From Bombyx mori (taxonomy: Eukaryota > Arthropoda > Insecta > Lepidoptera > Bombycidae), in assembly GCF_030269925.1 (NCBI RefSeq), contig NC_085121.1, positions 11,239,501-11,303,500 on the forward strand: a stretch of DNA of 64,000 nucleotides, given 5' to 3'. Both the position numbers and the translations under genes were made by a program. Position 1 is the first letter of the stretch; each line of letters begins with the position of its first letter. The notes under the pieces are model-generated. The model did not search any database. It was not told the DNA's origin and saw only the letters and a list, made by a program, of their open reading frames with translations. Positions 35,503 to 47,914 of the stretch are shown here, one piece after another.

Positions 35503-38352
35503 ATGTTTCTGACGACCATTGTAATACTTGTCTCAACGCTGAGAGTTCAAGGGTTCTGCGGCGATAGTATTCGCTGGTCGCACCATTTCAAGATGGACGA
35601 TGTCTTCGGTATGTGGTACGGAGCGGGGTACGCGCAGCACACACCTGACATGACTAATAAACCTAACGAAATTGGTTGCGTCACTTTGTACATTACTGAC
35701 GTGACCACGGAGCCCCGCGAAGACTGGTTGGATTGGTCCGTGAGTACTTAAATACGCTAATTATCACAGATGTTCAAGAGCAATGTGCTAATTTTTATTT
35801 TTCCCAGTTTGTAACAAACGGAGCATGAAAATATGGGGTTTTTAGGAATACAAGACTTACACTATTGATAGTAGTTTTTATTATTGTTGGTGTGGGTGGG
35901 TTAAGGTCTTCTTTTTTTTATTAATTTTTTTCGGGCCGGTGGCCGAACCTTCTTTGAGATGACCGCCCCTGGAGGGCGCGCGGAGTACGTCCATGGACTG
36001 GTCCATGACTGCGAACCACGGGCCCAAGGATATTTTTAGGGCCCTACTGCACTAAACGACTCCCCTGCACCCTAACAACCGACGTCCAATCTCCGCCCGG
36101 GGTCAGAACCTGGTCAGAGTAAAGGGGTTCCCGCGGTCAACACTACAACCAGACTTGCGGTGCCACCCCTAGGACGCCCGACCGACGGGTCGTCGAGGCG
36201 ATAGTCGACACTAACGACGCCGGTCTCCGCGGTAAGACCGCCCAGGTGATGCCGCTGGTGTTCCATCTAGCCCATTTGACTTTATGCAGTTATCAGAGCC
36301 CATAGCTATCACAATGTGAATACCGCTCGCCTTGTGGTATGAGCTCAATGATAGTTGCTTTCCAATATCGGCATTATACTTAATGCGTCAAATCAGACAG
36401 CATCCCTGCTCGCTTTGTCACATAACTTTGGCACTAATTGGTGGAGCCTCACAATAAATCATATCAATGTTTATGAAATCATCTATCTCTATACTAATAT
36501 ATAAATCTACAGTGGTTTTTACGGATGTTCCGTTATAAATACTGAACCATGCATCCGATTGACTTGAAACTTGGTATTCATGTAGAAAATACATGTACTT
36601 AATGGACAGGCCGATACTTAGTCTGGCCATAAATACTGTTACAATTAAAAGTAAACAAAATATTACATTTGAATTTGGAATCTGTCATTTTTTAAATCGA
36701 AACAACTCCTGAAGCGGTACGCAAAGGGATGTCATAAAAATTTCCCATGGAAAGAGTGCGTGCTTCTATTGATAAATGGCCTCAACGTTTAAAGGACTGT
36801 ATTGCAGCCAATGGGGATCACTTCGAATAAGCTTTTTATACTTTAAATTGTTTTATATTAATGTATTAAACTAACACACTGTAAAATTAATAAATGTTAT
36901 TTGCCATAAAAAAAAATTGTTTTCATTTGTAACAGTATTTATGGCCAGACTAAGTATTTATATGAGAGTTGGACTCCCTCCATCAGTTGCGGGGGCGTTA
37001 ATGATGAGAATCTTTGGGGGGGGGGTGAGAAATAATAATGTTAATTTTAAATGCCCAGCGAAGCGGACGGGTACAGCTAGTCTTATATAATATTATGTTA
37101 TTTATTTGTTCGACACAGGATTTCATTGAAATTAAAATGATACGTTACTTTCAGATTATCCGGCCTAACTATTCCGATTACAATTGGCGGTCGTACAAGA
37201 GTAATCCGTGGTCAGATAATTCAATGTCCGGATCTTGGGTTGATGTTAAAATCAAGAGAAGCGTTCGGAGAGACATGTACAGTGAGAGACGTCTGCGAAT
37301 TATTTGGGATGAAGATGGTCAAAGTATGGAGCAGACGTATGAATATTCGACTGACGAACCTGGTTTATGGGTTGCTGAGGATAGAAGACAGCTTGAAAGA
37401 GAAATGCGAGCTAGAGGAATGGGCAAGTTCACATATTCATACAATACTATTTATTTTACATCGCAGTGTATGTACATCATGTAATTTACTGTTTATTATT
37501 TTCTTACTCATCTTATTTGTTTTTGTTCTTTTTAATGATATATTTCTTATCAGAGATTTCTAAGAGACAGAAATCAAGTTCAATATTTTAAATGTTTTAT
37601 ACTTAATGATAATAGTGTGAATACATGGTTATCATTTTTTGCCAATTGTAACCTTAAAGTTGAATCATTTTGACAATATAACGAACGAGTTACAAGCAAG
37701 TTGACTTTTTAGTGATGGTAAGACAAACCATTCTGTTCTCTAACTACCGCCAAGCATTGATGGATTTGTGGTATTGAACTGACGTTATAAAATGTATTAT
37801 ATATGCCTGGCCTATGTTTCAAGATCGGTAGCGCAATTCACATTATGATGCTGATGGACTCCGGTAACAGCTAAAAATCATGTGGGCAATGATCTCATTT
37901 GCCAAAAATCTATTAAAAATAATTGTGTTGAGTTGCGCTTTTAATTTAATTAATTACAGGAAAAACTCTTATCAAGAAATGCTAGGCTAAGCTAAGCTGA
38001 ACTTAATAAAAAAAAAACATTATTCAAATTTATTTATTCCACAGATATTTGGGATCCAAACGTGCTTCCGAGACATCCGCAAGTAATAAGAATCCTAAAA
38101 GCATCTCAGCATTTATTGATCATCAATCATTGTTCGGAAATAGGTGACGGTGGTATTTTCACGCTTATCTTGAGGAGATCACCATCAAAAATGAATAGGT
38201 GGGAGTGGTATGACTATCAGAGACAGTTCTTTAGCTTTGATCTACCAAATATGTACCGTTATTCAACTATTTGTGCTGGCCGTGTTCTAGGCAGTTCATT
38301 ATATTTTGTTTTCTTGTGTTACATAATTTTATTGATAAGGCATTGTGTTTAA
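35503..38352 (+). CDS. Lipocalin-like secreted protein C, probably GPI-anchored
   Basis: Exons 35503-35739, 37155-37422 and 38045-38352 join in phase to 270 residues. Exon 1 gives a signal peptide (MFLTTIVILVSTLRVQG), GFCGD, VFGMWYGAGYAQH and a second cysteine. Exon 2 (IIRPNYSDYNW...LRIIWDEDGQ...PGLWVAED) matches exon 2 of B and E in size and position. Exon 3 carries IRILKASQHLLIINHC, ICAG and the hydrophobic tail LYFVFLCYIILLI. The second intron appears to use a GC donor (ATGG|GCAAGT) because no GT donor there gives the required phase 1. The first intron (35740-37154) holds a GC-rich block and a Helitron with a nested mariner. The ORF could be opened further upstream only from a TTG, so the ATG at 35503 is preferred. 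Confidence 0.7.
35895..36265. repeat. GC-rich repeat-like block in the first intron of gene C
   Basis: After a T-run, about 350 bp are markedly GC-rich (GGGCCGGTGGCCGAACC, TCCATGGACTGGTCCATGA), unlike the flanks. There is no long frame. It is probably a retroelement 3' end, unidentified. Confidence 0.45.
36488..37080 (+). mobile_element. Non-autonomous Helitron-like element (copy 2), interrupted
   Basis: Starts TCTATACTAATATATAAATC and ends GCGAAGCGGACGGGTACAG then CTAG, followed by T. It is interrupted at 36617-36954 by a mariner-like element. The uninterrupted relative at 49668 shows the empty site. Intronic in gene C. Confidence 0.78.
36617..36954 (+). mobile_element. Mariner-like deletion derivative nested in the Helitron
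   Basis: 28-bp perfect terminal inverted repeats (CTTAGTCTGGCCATAAATAC...) flanked by TA. The interior keeps a transposase C-terminal relic (SIDKWPQRLKDCIAANGDHF, 36760-36822) typical of mariner-type elements. The catalytic region is deleted. Confidence 0.88.
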
Positions 38353-39074
38353 AGCATTTTAATTAAATTAATTATTTTAATTCGTTCTTGTTGACAAATT
38401 TAGAATGAAATATTTAATAAGAATTCAAGCAAAGACAATAAATTATACAATTCAAATTCATATATAACCAAATTATAATGTTAAATGTTTAAAATTGTGT
38501 ATTTATTTTAGTTTTAGTTTCCTTAATGGTTGATGTGTTTATTTAAAATGCATTTTGTATATTTTTTCTATTTATTTATAGGTATAATGTTGGCGCCGAT
38601 GATAGTGCCGATGGCGTTCATTAAGAAAAACACCATCCGCTTACTAAGATGCACAAACAATATAACTTTTCCCTTAGTAATCGTTGGGGCTATTTCAACT
38701 ATCCATGGTTTGGTAGGTGAACACACGGAGCTCAACCTGAGAGTACTAGTTAGCACTAGTACTAACAGAGGCAGTGCTAAATTTACCACCAGATCATCGA
38801 TTTAAGTTGGATTGGTTATTTGGCATGGTGAACGAATTTTTAGAATTTCATAGAATAATCTATGTCGCTTCGCACGGTCGAGACTTCATTTACATCTCAA
38901 TCTCATTTTGATTGATTGCGTTTGTCTGATTACTCTTATTTATGCCCAGATGAGAAGCTGGTACGGTTTTAAACTAGCCACATGCTTCTTCAATTCTGGC
39001 TCAAAATCTGAAAACTCTACTGTAGATGTTACTCATGATAGGATTATGAATTTTCTCGAGAGATTTTTTATTTA

Positions 39075-39365
39075 TTTTTTATTGCTTAGATGGGTGGATG
39101 AGCTCACATCCCACTTGGTGTTAAGTGGTTACTGAAGCCCATAGACATCTACAACGTAAATGCGCCACCCACCTTGAGATATAAGTTCTAAGGTCTCAGT
39201 ATAGTTACAACGGCTGCCCTACCCTTCAAACCGAAGCGCATTACTGCTTCACGGCAGGGCGGTCCGAGAGTCCAAGAGTTTGTCCATAAATTAGTTCTTC
39301 TGTAAACTACCTGGTTTGGAAGTCTTCTTTAAGTGTCGCTCGCATGCTCAGTGGCGCCAAAGGCA
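39075..39365 (-). mobile_element. Bm1-type SINE with atypical 5' portion
   Basis: Inverted Bm1 body (GATGAGCTCACATCCCACTTGG...AACCGAAGCGCATTACTGC) continues into a non-Bm1 stretch (AAACTACCTGGTTTGGAAGT) that is also present in the copy at 48100-48425. Confidence 0.75.
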
Positions 39366-41290
39366 GAACAGTATACTATGTTAGGACTTCACCATCTCGC
39401 TCCCAGTAGATGTCTGTCAGCGATGACTTTTTTTTAGCAAAACCGCTTTTACTACATCATTTAAGTTTTTTAAATTTATTTTTATGACTATGTGACTTGG
39501 GTTCATGGCCGCCACAGATGTATCGTCACAAAATTGTTTTGTTTGTATTCATATGTGCCTGTGTGAATCATTACTTAAGAATACTTTATAGACAATTTTA
39601 TGTCCGTAATGGAACATAATTACCATAATTGTTAATGAGGGTAGTTCCTGCTTAGAACGGTGACCCGACTCATCTCTGCAGCCAAAGATCACAGTTCACG
39701 TCTCGCATCCGTCACAAACAATATTGTTACGTTTAATCGAGAGCTTCTTAAAGATACAATTTACAGCATCTAATTAATTTGGAAAATCACACATTATATT
39801 CAAATCGATAATTATGGTCTTATCTAACTAATGCTAATTCAAAAAAATAAGTGTAGATTGTTGTGCAGAAGTACAAAAACTGCACTTCGATAATAAATCT
39901 CTCAATCATCATCGTAATTTATACCTACAAGAAATTATAGGTAAGTACAGATGTATATAGAAGTAGAATAAGTATGTATAGTAGGGTATTATTCTGTAAC
40001 AGTTTAAATTTAAGAGCAAAATTCTTACTCCCAACCGACGCTTAACATATTACCGATATCGATTTCGTGTATATTTTAATACCCACTGTATTAAAATATA
40101 CACGAATTTGAATTAAAACGAAGCATAGACCAACATCATATTATTATGAAACTTTATTGATATTTGTATTCGTTCGCAGTAACTGACCATTAGGGATGAT
40201 TAACTTTTAAATATTTAAACTTGTTTTTGTCTAATATTATTATTAATACTTATATTTAGTACTTCCTATACTATATTGTTAGTAATTGGTGTTGACACAA
40301 TATTTGCTACCGGTGACAGAAGATCAGCCAACACATATTCCCGGAGAATGTAAATGGTATATTGACTTTTAAATTTTTCTTTCAATTTTCTCACATTTCG
40401 ACTCTTGAATCCGTTTCAAATTCACGACGTAGAAGCAAGCATCTTTTGTCTTATTGTACTTCAAATTTTTCGAATTTCAGTAGTTATTCAATTCAGTGTT
40501 CGAGTTAAATAGGGAGCTTGCAACATTAGAGTAATTTTCGAAAATAGGTAACATTGACGAAACGATAAGCTTGAACACTGATGTTGAAAACTAACCGATA
40601 TTCGTTATTATTACATCATGATAACGCTAACCGCATATTCCTCAACAAACCGATTATAAGAGCTGCAGCTAGGAGTCCACGTCACCCGTACTTGACAAAC
40701 TTAACCCACCTATTGGATAAAGTCAGAAACCGATACAAAAAACCTTCATAAAATGTCTACAATTCAGATTTCCAGAGCTCATATCGTTATGGCACAAAAA
40801 AATGTAAATATTTAACTTGTGGCCATGGCTTTTTAATTTACATTGTACAGCTGGTAAATCTAAAAGAGCAAGACGTGGGTGGATATGTCTATATAGTCCA
40901 CGAAATAGCACAGCATTTTGCTGAAATTCTAACCGAGCTCGCTTCACGGTTTTAGTTAAAACAGAATACGGATACTTCTTTATTATTATTGCTTTGTTGA
41001 CATAATAAAACATTAAATTGATTGTCGAATCGTAATTGTTAAATTATTTTAAGTATTGTTTTAGTTTATTATCAATGTGATGTAATTGAAAGGGCAAATG
41101 TCACACGTATTTTAATTAGATCAGTTAACATTTTGATGTGCCTGCTTGTGTCTGTCGGATACTGGGATCATTTAATTGGACTTAATAAGTTTACTTCCCA
41201 CTCTTATAGTAAGACGAGAGCAGTCATATTTTGTAGACCGCAAACTAACAAACACGCGACTGCGCCCGCTGACTGAGTAACTGAAATAAA
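39366..41290. other. Intergenic between lipocalin-like genes C and D
   Basis: AT-rich. Only the perfect hairpin at 40064-40106 stands out. A 96-residue minus frame at 40723-41013 is not supported by family features. Confidence 0.5.
40064..40106. repeat. Perfect 19-bp inverted repeat, 5-nt loop
   Basis: TTCGTGTATATTTTAATAC at 40064-40082 and its exact reverse complement at 40088-40106, loop CCACT. Not followed by a T-tract. Confidence 0.9.
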
Positions 41291-41296
41291 GTGAAC

Positions 41297-41812
41297 ATGT
41301 TCGATTTACTTGTGACTTTGAGTTTATTTTGGGGAATAGTAAATAGTGCAAGCTACCAACGCTACGGAGATCAGTACTCAAGCACTCCCTATCCAGGATA
41401 TTCATCGTATTCAACGATATCAAATCCATTTCAAATACCGTACAAGTCAAACACATATGGCAGTGATGTTGCCAATTTTCCTGAAGCTACAAGATACCCA
41501 AACTACAGTCCCGGATACTCTACGCCAGGATATGGCAGTTACAATACGATGAAGTCCAACCTTTTCTACCCACCAGGTTATAGCACTGACCGGTACGCTG
41601 GCTACGGTCAGAGCTTTAGTTCATACGAGGTCCCGTTCATGAACAACATGAGAGATTATTGTGTAAATAGATCACCACAGACTGGTATATGGGTGGACAG
41701 ATTGATGGGCATGTGGTACGGAGTAGAAATCATACAGCACTTGGCTGGAGATGCGAGAGTAGATCGCTACAGAACATGTGTGGTAATTCACATTTCAGAG
41801 CCGTTGGATCGC
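41297..41812 (+). CDS. Lipocalin-like first exon D with Tyr/Pro/Gly-rich N-terminus (orphan or alternative)
   Basis: 172 residues from ATG 41297: a signal peptide (MFDLLVTLSLFWGIVNS), about 95 residues rich in Tyr, Ser, Pro and Gly with repeated PGYS/GY motifs, then DYCVNRSP, LMGMWYGVEIIQH and a second cysteine (RTC). It ends at a clear donor (GATCGC|GTAAGT) in phase 0. It is closest in layout to exon A. No exon 2 or 3 is seen in the 857 bp before exon 1 of gene E, so it may be an alternative first exon for the E exons at 44993 and 45979. The low-complexity segment resembles cuticle or adhesive-type sequence but is not a known domain to me. Confidence 0.68.
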
Positions 41813-42475
41813 GTAAGTCAATTTTATTTTATTTTAGTGTATTTTTGATTGAATGGTGCTATTAAATCCTAATTTTTTCTGAATTGAGTTTATGGTTTTA
41901 ACTTACGTACTTACTGGTGGTAAGCGTGATAGGTTAGGTACCACAATTTTGTTTATTTAGAGAGCGAAGCAAAGCTAATAATTAATACTACACTTACATA
42001 CATACATAGGTACTTTCATATTGCCATGTACATTGTACTTTCACCACAAAACTAAGTTTGCTTCTGAAGAATACTCGTTTTATTGACTGACGACTCTCCA
42101 ACTCATCCGGACTGACAATACGCTCGGATATTACTACGGATAGAAGATTGGGAAATAGTAATAGCACTCGTGATATGTTTTACCACCATGTTGCCATGAA
42201 GCAAATATGCATTACTGTAGCCTTTATATAGAAACATAAATCTTAGGTGAGCGCCGGTTATAACTAGTCATGTACTGCTTGACGTCAAGTGAGATTCGAG
42301 CTTTTTAGCTAATTAAAAAGTTCAATACATATTTATAATATAAGATATTTCAACATCAGAATTTTGCTATCATTATTCGTAATAAATGTATTGTAAAGGT
42401 CGGCTTAAGAATGTAGTTTAGAAAACAAAAATTGGCATAGTAGGTATCGGAGTTATTGTATCAAACGTTTGTTTA

Positions 42476-42600
42476 TTAGTGCGGGGTCAAGTCGCGTGAA
42501 TCAGCCGCCCGCACGCTTGTTCACTTGTCAGTCGGAGTCGATCTCTTGAAAAAGCGCAATATTTACGCGCCCGCGCATCTCGCCAAACTCAGATGATAAT
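42476..42600 (+). promoter_or_regulatory. Probable promoter/5' UTR of gene E
   Basis: A GC-rich island (GTCGCGTGAATCAGCCGCCC, TTTACGCGCCCGCGCATCTC) lies just upstream of the gene E ATG in AT-rich surroundings. It suggests that exon E has its own promoter, independent of exon D. Confidence 0.4.
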
Positions 42601-42669
42601 AATTCGAATATTACATTATTTAAAATGAATTAATTTTGTGTAAAAATCGTGGAAAAATCACACGATCAA

Positions 42670-45600
42670 ATGGCATTTCAAGGATACATTTGGAGGTTTC
42701 TGTGGTTGTTTTTCACGGTTTCTGCAGTGTCGGGAATCGATGAGCGAAATCAAACACAATCTAACAGTACAGTTTTATGTGAACGTGTACACGAATACGA
42801 CAAATTGGATATAAGACGAGTGACAGGAGTATGGAAAGCGGTCGAACTTTACAAGCATTTGATCAAAGAGGGTGTTAATAAGTACAATAGTTGTCCCGTT
42901 ATAACAATATGGGAGGCTGAAGAGTTCCCAAGATCTACGTTTGGGGTAGGCATTTTTTCAATAGAATATTGGTTAACGATGTCATATTTTTAAATTAAGT
43001 ACCTATTTATTTAGCGTAAGTTTTCAATATTTTGATTAAAACTCAATATACTTTTATTCATTACTTTAACAAGCTACTTCGTGTTTTATCCATATTTTTT
43101 CTTGATAAGAAATTCATTAAATCATATTTAAGTCATTCATAAAAATTGTGTGAGACAGATGTGCAAGTTCTCAATTGAGCAAATATTATTCATTCATCTC
43201 TTCACGTGGATTCTATTCACGACGGCTGAACTATTGTGTCCTTGCATTGCATTCTTATAAATAGGAAATAGACGCAACACTATAATAACTTTGTATTGGC
43301 CAACATGATTTTGAAAATCTTAAATCCTTTAAGAAATTTAATGAAATAATGAATGAATATTATGAAATGATAATATTTAATTGACCTTGTTTTCTGATAT
43401 TTTGTTCAATTTTGTTGATTCAACTTACTACATATTTATTTAAGATATTATTACTAATTACTAATTTTCATTATTAAAGTCGTTTGGAAAAAATAATCTT
43501 CAATTTAAATAATAACCACAATTGCAATTAACTAAACACAAAAATTGCAAATGAATTGCTATCTTATCGTGTGACCATTAATAATTATTTCGTAATGAAC
43601 TGCACACCGATAAAAGACTCGACATTAGTCATCTGATTCTCGTGGGGATATCCCTTGTATATAGGGCCTGTGAATCGAGAGGGTTCCGGACTCCGGCCGC
43701 AATGAGCGCGGTACATCCTGGCCAACAATTTGAATGTCAAAATAAAATTCGAAGTTCTTGTTATGCTGGAAATGATATTTTTTAACCAGCCAAAACAAGG
43801 TCTAGACGAAATCGCGTACTAAGTAATCGTATTTCTTAGTTTCTAGAAGAACAAAAATATTATATAATAAATACTGGTAAAAGCATTTTGTTTTTTTTGA
43901 AATGTTCGATTCGTAATCTCGTATTTTTTTGTCACGGGATGCCATTTGTGAATCTAAACCGGAAAAAATTGTAAATTTGCGTACTTGTAGAAGGAATCCT
44001 AGAAGGAATGTTGAGTCCGTATTGATAGGTACATATATAGAGGTATTTTTGTCGCGAAGCAGAAGAGCGTACCAGTTTGAATTTTAGATTATTAGTTGTA
44101 TAATATATTTGAGACTTGACCACTTTATGTCTCAGTTTGGGTTGAGCATGTATTTTATTACGTCTATTCGTTCAAATGACTGTTTAATATCACGTAGGAT
44201 TTGATTAAGATTCGCTTACTATCAACAGTAATAAGAAAACACATCAATTGTAATTTTATTCTTTGAGTCGGAAGTTTTGAATATATGTTGCTGACAGTTA
44301 AGAGTGAAATCAAAATGAAATATTGGAAAAGATAAAAACTTATGAATTTATAAGTGTTGTTAAATTAATTCAACCAACCAAATTAAGTCTAGCATAAGGA
44401 CACTAGTCCTGCATGTAACCTTACATCATTCAAACTGGGTCAATAAATTAGGATTACTCTGTATTAGTCATAACTACAATAATGCCAATTAACGGAGTCG
44501 GAATTTGCTTCACCCACTTCAGAATGGATGACCCAATGTACAGAAGTAATTAGGGTCGTTTTTTTTGTATCTAAAGCACCTTTTGACCATACGACCTGTG
44601 TCACAATCCTCCTTCACCGGCTCCTCCTCCCACGTGAGTGACTCATGAGGTCAGGCTAAGTGGCCCCGGAACGTAATAATGAACTTGTGGATCTTTAATA
44701 CTAACCAGTAAATTAAATTATTCATTCATTTCACTGAATTGATCGCAAAACAAGCCTTTTGAAATAGAAGATAAAATTAAGGTGGGTGGCGGCATTTACG
44801 TTGTAGATGTCTATGGGCTCCGGTAACCACTCAACACCAGGTGGGCCGTGAGCTCGTCCACCGATCTAAGCAATAAAAAAAATTACTAATAATAATTAAA
44901 AAAAAAACTGATGAAACGACTCTAGTTGACTTGTTCGGGTATTCGAAATCTATATCAATAAGGGTAATATTGAAAATTTTAATTTATTTTAGCCATCAAC
45001 AGAGAACCAGTTGTTCCACGTGCAGCAAATTAACGCTAAATTTAGACAGCAATACAGAAGTCTTAGACTATTGTGGGACGAAGCAGGTCAGACCGTGGAA
45101 TATTCATTGTACTTCCGAAATGACTCCGCTGGATATTGGCAAGTCCTTAACGAACAAAATGGTAAGCAATTATAAAGATTATTTCAGACCGGTGGCAGAA
45201 TGACTAATGTCGCGCTCATTAAAAATCCATAACTAATTACGAATATTTTTTCAACTGGGTAGGATCTCCGATACTTTCGAATTAAGCAATGCGTTTACCT
45301 CAGAGTTGAAATACTCTGGTCAAGTCTTACGAACTAGAGATCACTATATAGCCTATTTCAGCCACGAAGTTGTTGACAAAATAATCTTAATGTCATTTGT
45401 ATAGCTCTTAATATACTATAATGGAGACTCATCCAGCCTCAAGTTGACAGCTGGGATTCATCTAGTAATGCCTAATGGCTCTGGTAATCACTTAACATTA
45501 GACCCACTTGTCCATATAGTACAATAAAACAAGGTTAGGATTTATAATTTATTGTCTGAATAATTAAAATTTAAAGTTCTTGTGTTGTTTTTGGCATTAC

Positions 45601-46298
45601 ATGGAAATATATACTTGGCCCCTATCCTTATTTTGATAATTAGGTATACCTGTGTTTTCTCTCTATGAAGTAGTGGTAGGGTGTCTTTTGAGCCCGCACG
45701 AGTAAGTGCCACGACACTGCCTATTTCTGCCACAAAGCAATGATAAGTTTCAGTTTGAAGAGCAGTCATTTTACTATAGAATTGTGACTTAGAGCTCTAG
45801 TCTAAAAGTGGGTGGCGGCATTTACATGTTTGATGTTTGTAAGATCCGGTAATCACTTCAGACTAGGTGGTCTGTGAGATTGTTTACCCGTCGAAGCAAT
45901 AAAAAAATTATCTAACTTTTAACTTAACTTACAAAAATATCATTAATTCCACAAATTAATTACACATGTATGTTTTAGGTACGTTGGCAATCCGTCCGAA
46001 CTATCAACAGTTTAGCGGAACAGTGCAAGTTCTAAAAGCAGTTAACGATCACTTGGTGTTAAACTTCTGTCAAGAGCCAGCAAACGGACGAACGGCTCAA
46101 CTATTTTCAGCTTTATTCTCCCGTGAGCCTGGACGAATGCCGAGATGGGAAATAGAATCGGTACACAGTTTGCTTCAGAACAAGAAGCTCTCGGTTGCAT
46201 CGAGGAGAATGGTGTGCGGCGGTGCAGAGAAACCTTTTTTTAGTCTAGCCCTTACCACTGTTATGGTATTTTTTTCACGCCTGGTAAGATCGGGATGA
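42670..46298 (+). CDS. Lipocalin-like secreted protein E, probably GPI-anchored
   Basis: Exons 42670-42945, 44993-45161 and 45979-46298 join in phase (0, then 1) to 254 residues. A signal peptide (to about VSAVSG) precedes several NxS/T sites, VLCERV, the motif VTGVWKAVELYKHL and NSCPV. Exon 2 reads RSLRLLWDEAGQTVEYSLYF and SAGYWQV, clearly homologous to exon 2 of C. Exon 3 has FSGTVQVLKAVNDHLVLNFC, then RRMVCGG and a hydrophobic tail (FFSLALTTVMVFF). Cysteines fall in the same four places as in B and C, compatible with two disulfides. The codon before ATG 42670 continues open to a GTG, so this ATG is the first usable one. Ligand unknown. Confidence 0.74.
42946..44992. other. First intron of gene E
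   Basis: Two kb of AT-rich DNA. It contains a Bm1 3' fragment at 44779-44885, otherwise nothing recognised. Confidence 0.6.
44779..44885 (+). mobile_element. Bm1-type SINE, 3' fragment
   Basis: AAGGTGGGTGGCGGCATTTACG to CTAAGCAATAAAAAAAA. Strongly 5'-truncated, in the first intron of gene E. Confidence 0.85.
45670..45908 (+). mobile_element. Bm1-type SINE, degraded
   Basis: AGTGGTAGGGTGTCTTTTGAG...TATTTCTGCCACAAAGCAATG...AAGCAATAAAAAAA follows Bm1 order. In the second intron of gene E. Confidence 0.75.
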
Positions 46299-47914
46299 AA
46301 AATAACAAAGCTATTTAAAATTATCTAATATATTCTGTAGGCGTCTAAAGGTTATAAGTATCATGTGGTATTTATTAACTAATATCGTTATTATTATAAT
46401 ACCGTTCGTATATATAATCGTTAATATTAAATTATGTCTTAATTTTGAAATATGGTCCGTCCTTAAAACTGAAAGGTTTTTCTCTATAAAAAATTAATTT
46501 CCCGCATATAACATTTATTCCGAAATGTAAAAGTCACATTTCATAATTATTATTGCGGAATTAAAGGTGTTTGTTGAAGAACTAGTGGTTTAGTTTTATT
46601 TTGTGGTTTATAACAAACATTTAGAAAAGCTTGAGTGAGTCAATTTGTGTTTAATTTTTTTAAATCACATTTTATGATTTTATCATATCACGAAAATGCA
46701 TTTAATAAATTGAAATTACTATATAATAAGTACACATATTAGCGGATCTGTTTTAGTGATTAAGCGTTAAATACAAAGATATTGACTGAAAAATATGAAC
46801 ATTACACCTCAGTATTGTTATTATAGCAATAACAAAACTTACAAACTGTAATTAATATTTCAATCTTTGCAAAGATAGATGCATATAATACCAAAGATAT
46901 GAAAGTTTAGAAGTTAAAAGCACACTTCTAAGAATATAATCAAGATTAAGTATTATATAAGTAATTATGAATAAAATTTTATTTTGATATATTGTGGGTA
47001 TTTTTATTTCTGTCAGTTTTAGGAGTTTACTTAGAATAAAATTATAACTAACCAAAAATGAAAAAAAGTGGATTAGAAAATTTTTAGAGCAGAGGCATCA
47101 ACGGTCTGTAGAGGTTTCGCTTTGTCAGTGGCATTGCTTATTTCCATGAGGGATGGTAGCTATCATTAGATAGGCTATGTGCTCGTTGAATTCAAAGTCA
47201 ATAATTTAGAAAAGATATGAAACTAGCTAGTTTGCATGAATTTATATTGTATTTGCGCTGACGTACCTAGTATTAAAAACGGTGTATTTGCCGTTATTTA
47301 TCTACCGCGCAGCAAATTAATCTTTAAGACCATTTAATAAATAAGCGATGAACATTGTTCGGAACCGTACTAAAACGTGTAATTGCAAAGCAACAGCTGT
47401 CATTTATATTTTTATAATTTTTAATTTTGTTTCAAAAGTCATTAAGAATAAACTGTCAGCCATGAAAGTTGCATCATAATTTTATTTTATTTCTTCCTCC
47501 TCACAAATACAAAGAAAGTATAATTATCTAAATAAGAAACCGTCCGCTACAAGTATAGTCTCCAGAAATTTGAGGTACAAACGTCACTTATGGCTAATTT
47601 ATTACCAAGAGATTATGTTAAACTGGAGCAACTTCAATTGCTCAAACTGTGATACGGCCTTGATTCAATCAGGCGACAATTATGAAGACTTTCGATTTAT
47701 TAGGCTATATCATAGATTATACACAATTTTATGGCACACGCGAAAGTAGTGTTCATCATTACACTGATCGTTATTTTCTGGAAATCGACGTTATCAGATC
47801 TTCTTAGTATATTTCTACTAAAGCGGAATATCATTCACTCGTCACGAGATCTAATCATACGTCCGAGATACTTAAATTTTGCATATAAATTGTAGATCTT
47901 TTGCGTTTATTGCA

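Noticed and set aside
37038..37154. ORF start MLILNAQRSGR joined to gene C exon 2
   Set aside because: This part is the 3' end of a Helitron, also seen at 49850 and 4100 (inverted). The true exon begins at the acceptor 37154/37155.
38530..38805. 91-residue plus-strand ORF after gene C
   Set aside because: It runs into a dispersed repeat (38700-38815) and its start is AT-rich; no homology to exon 3 of the cluster.
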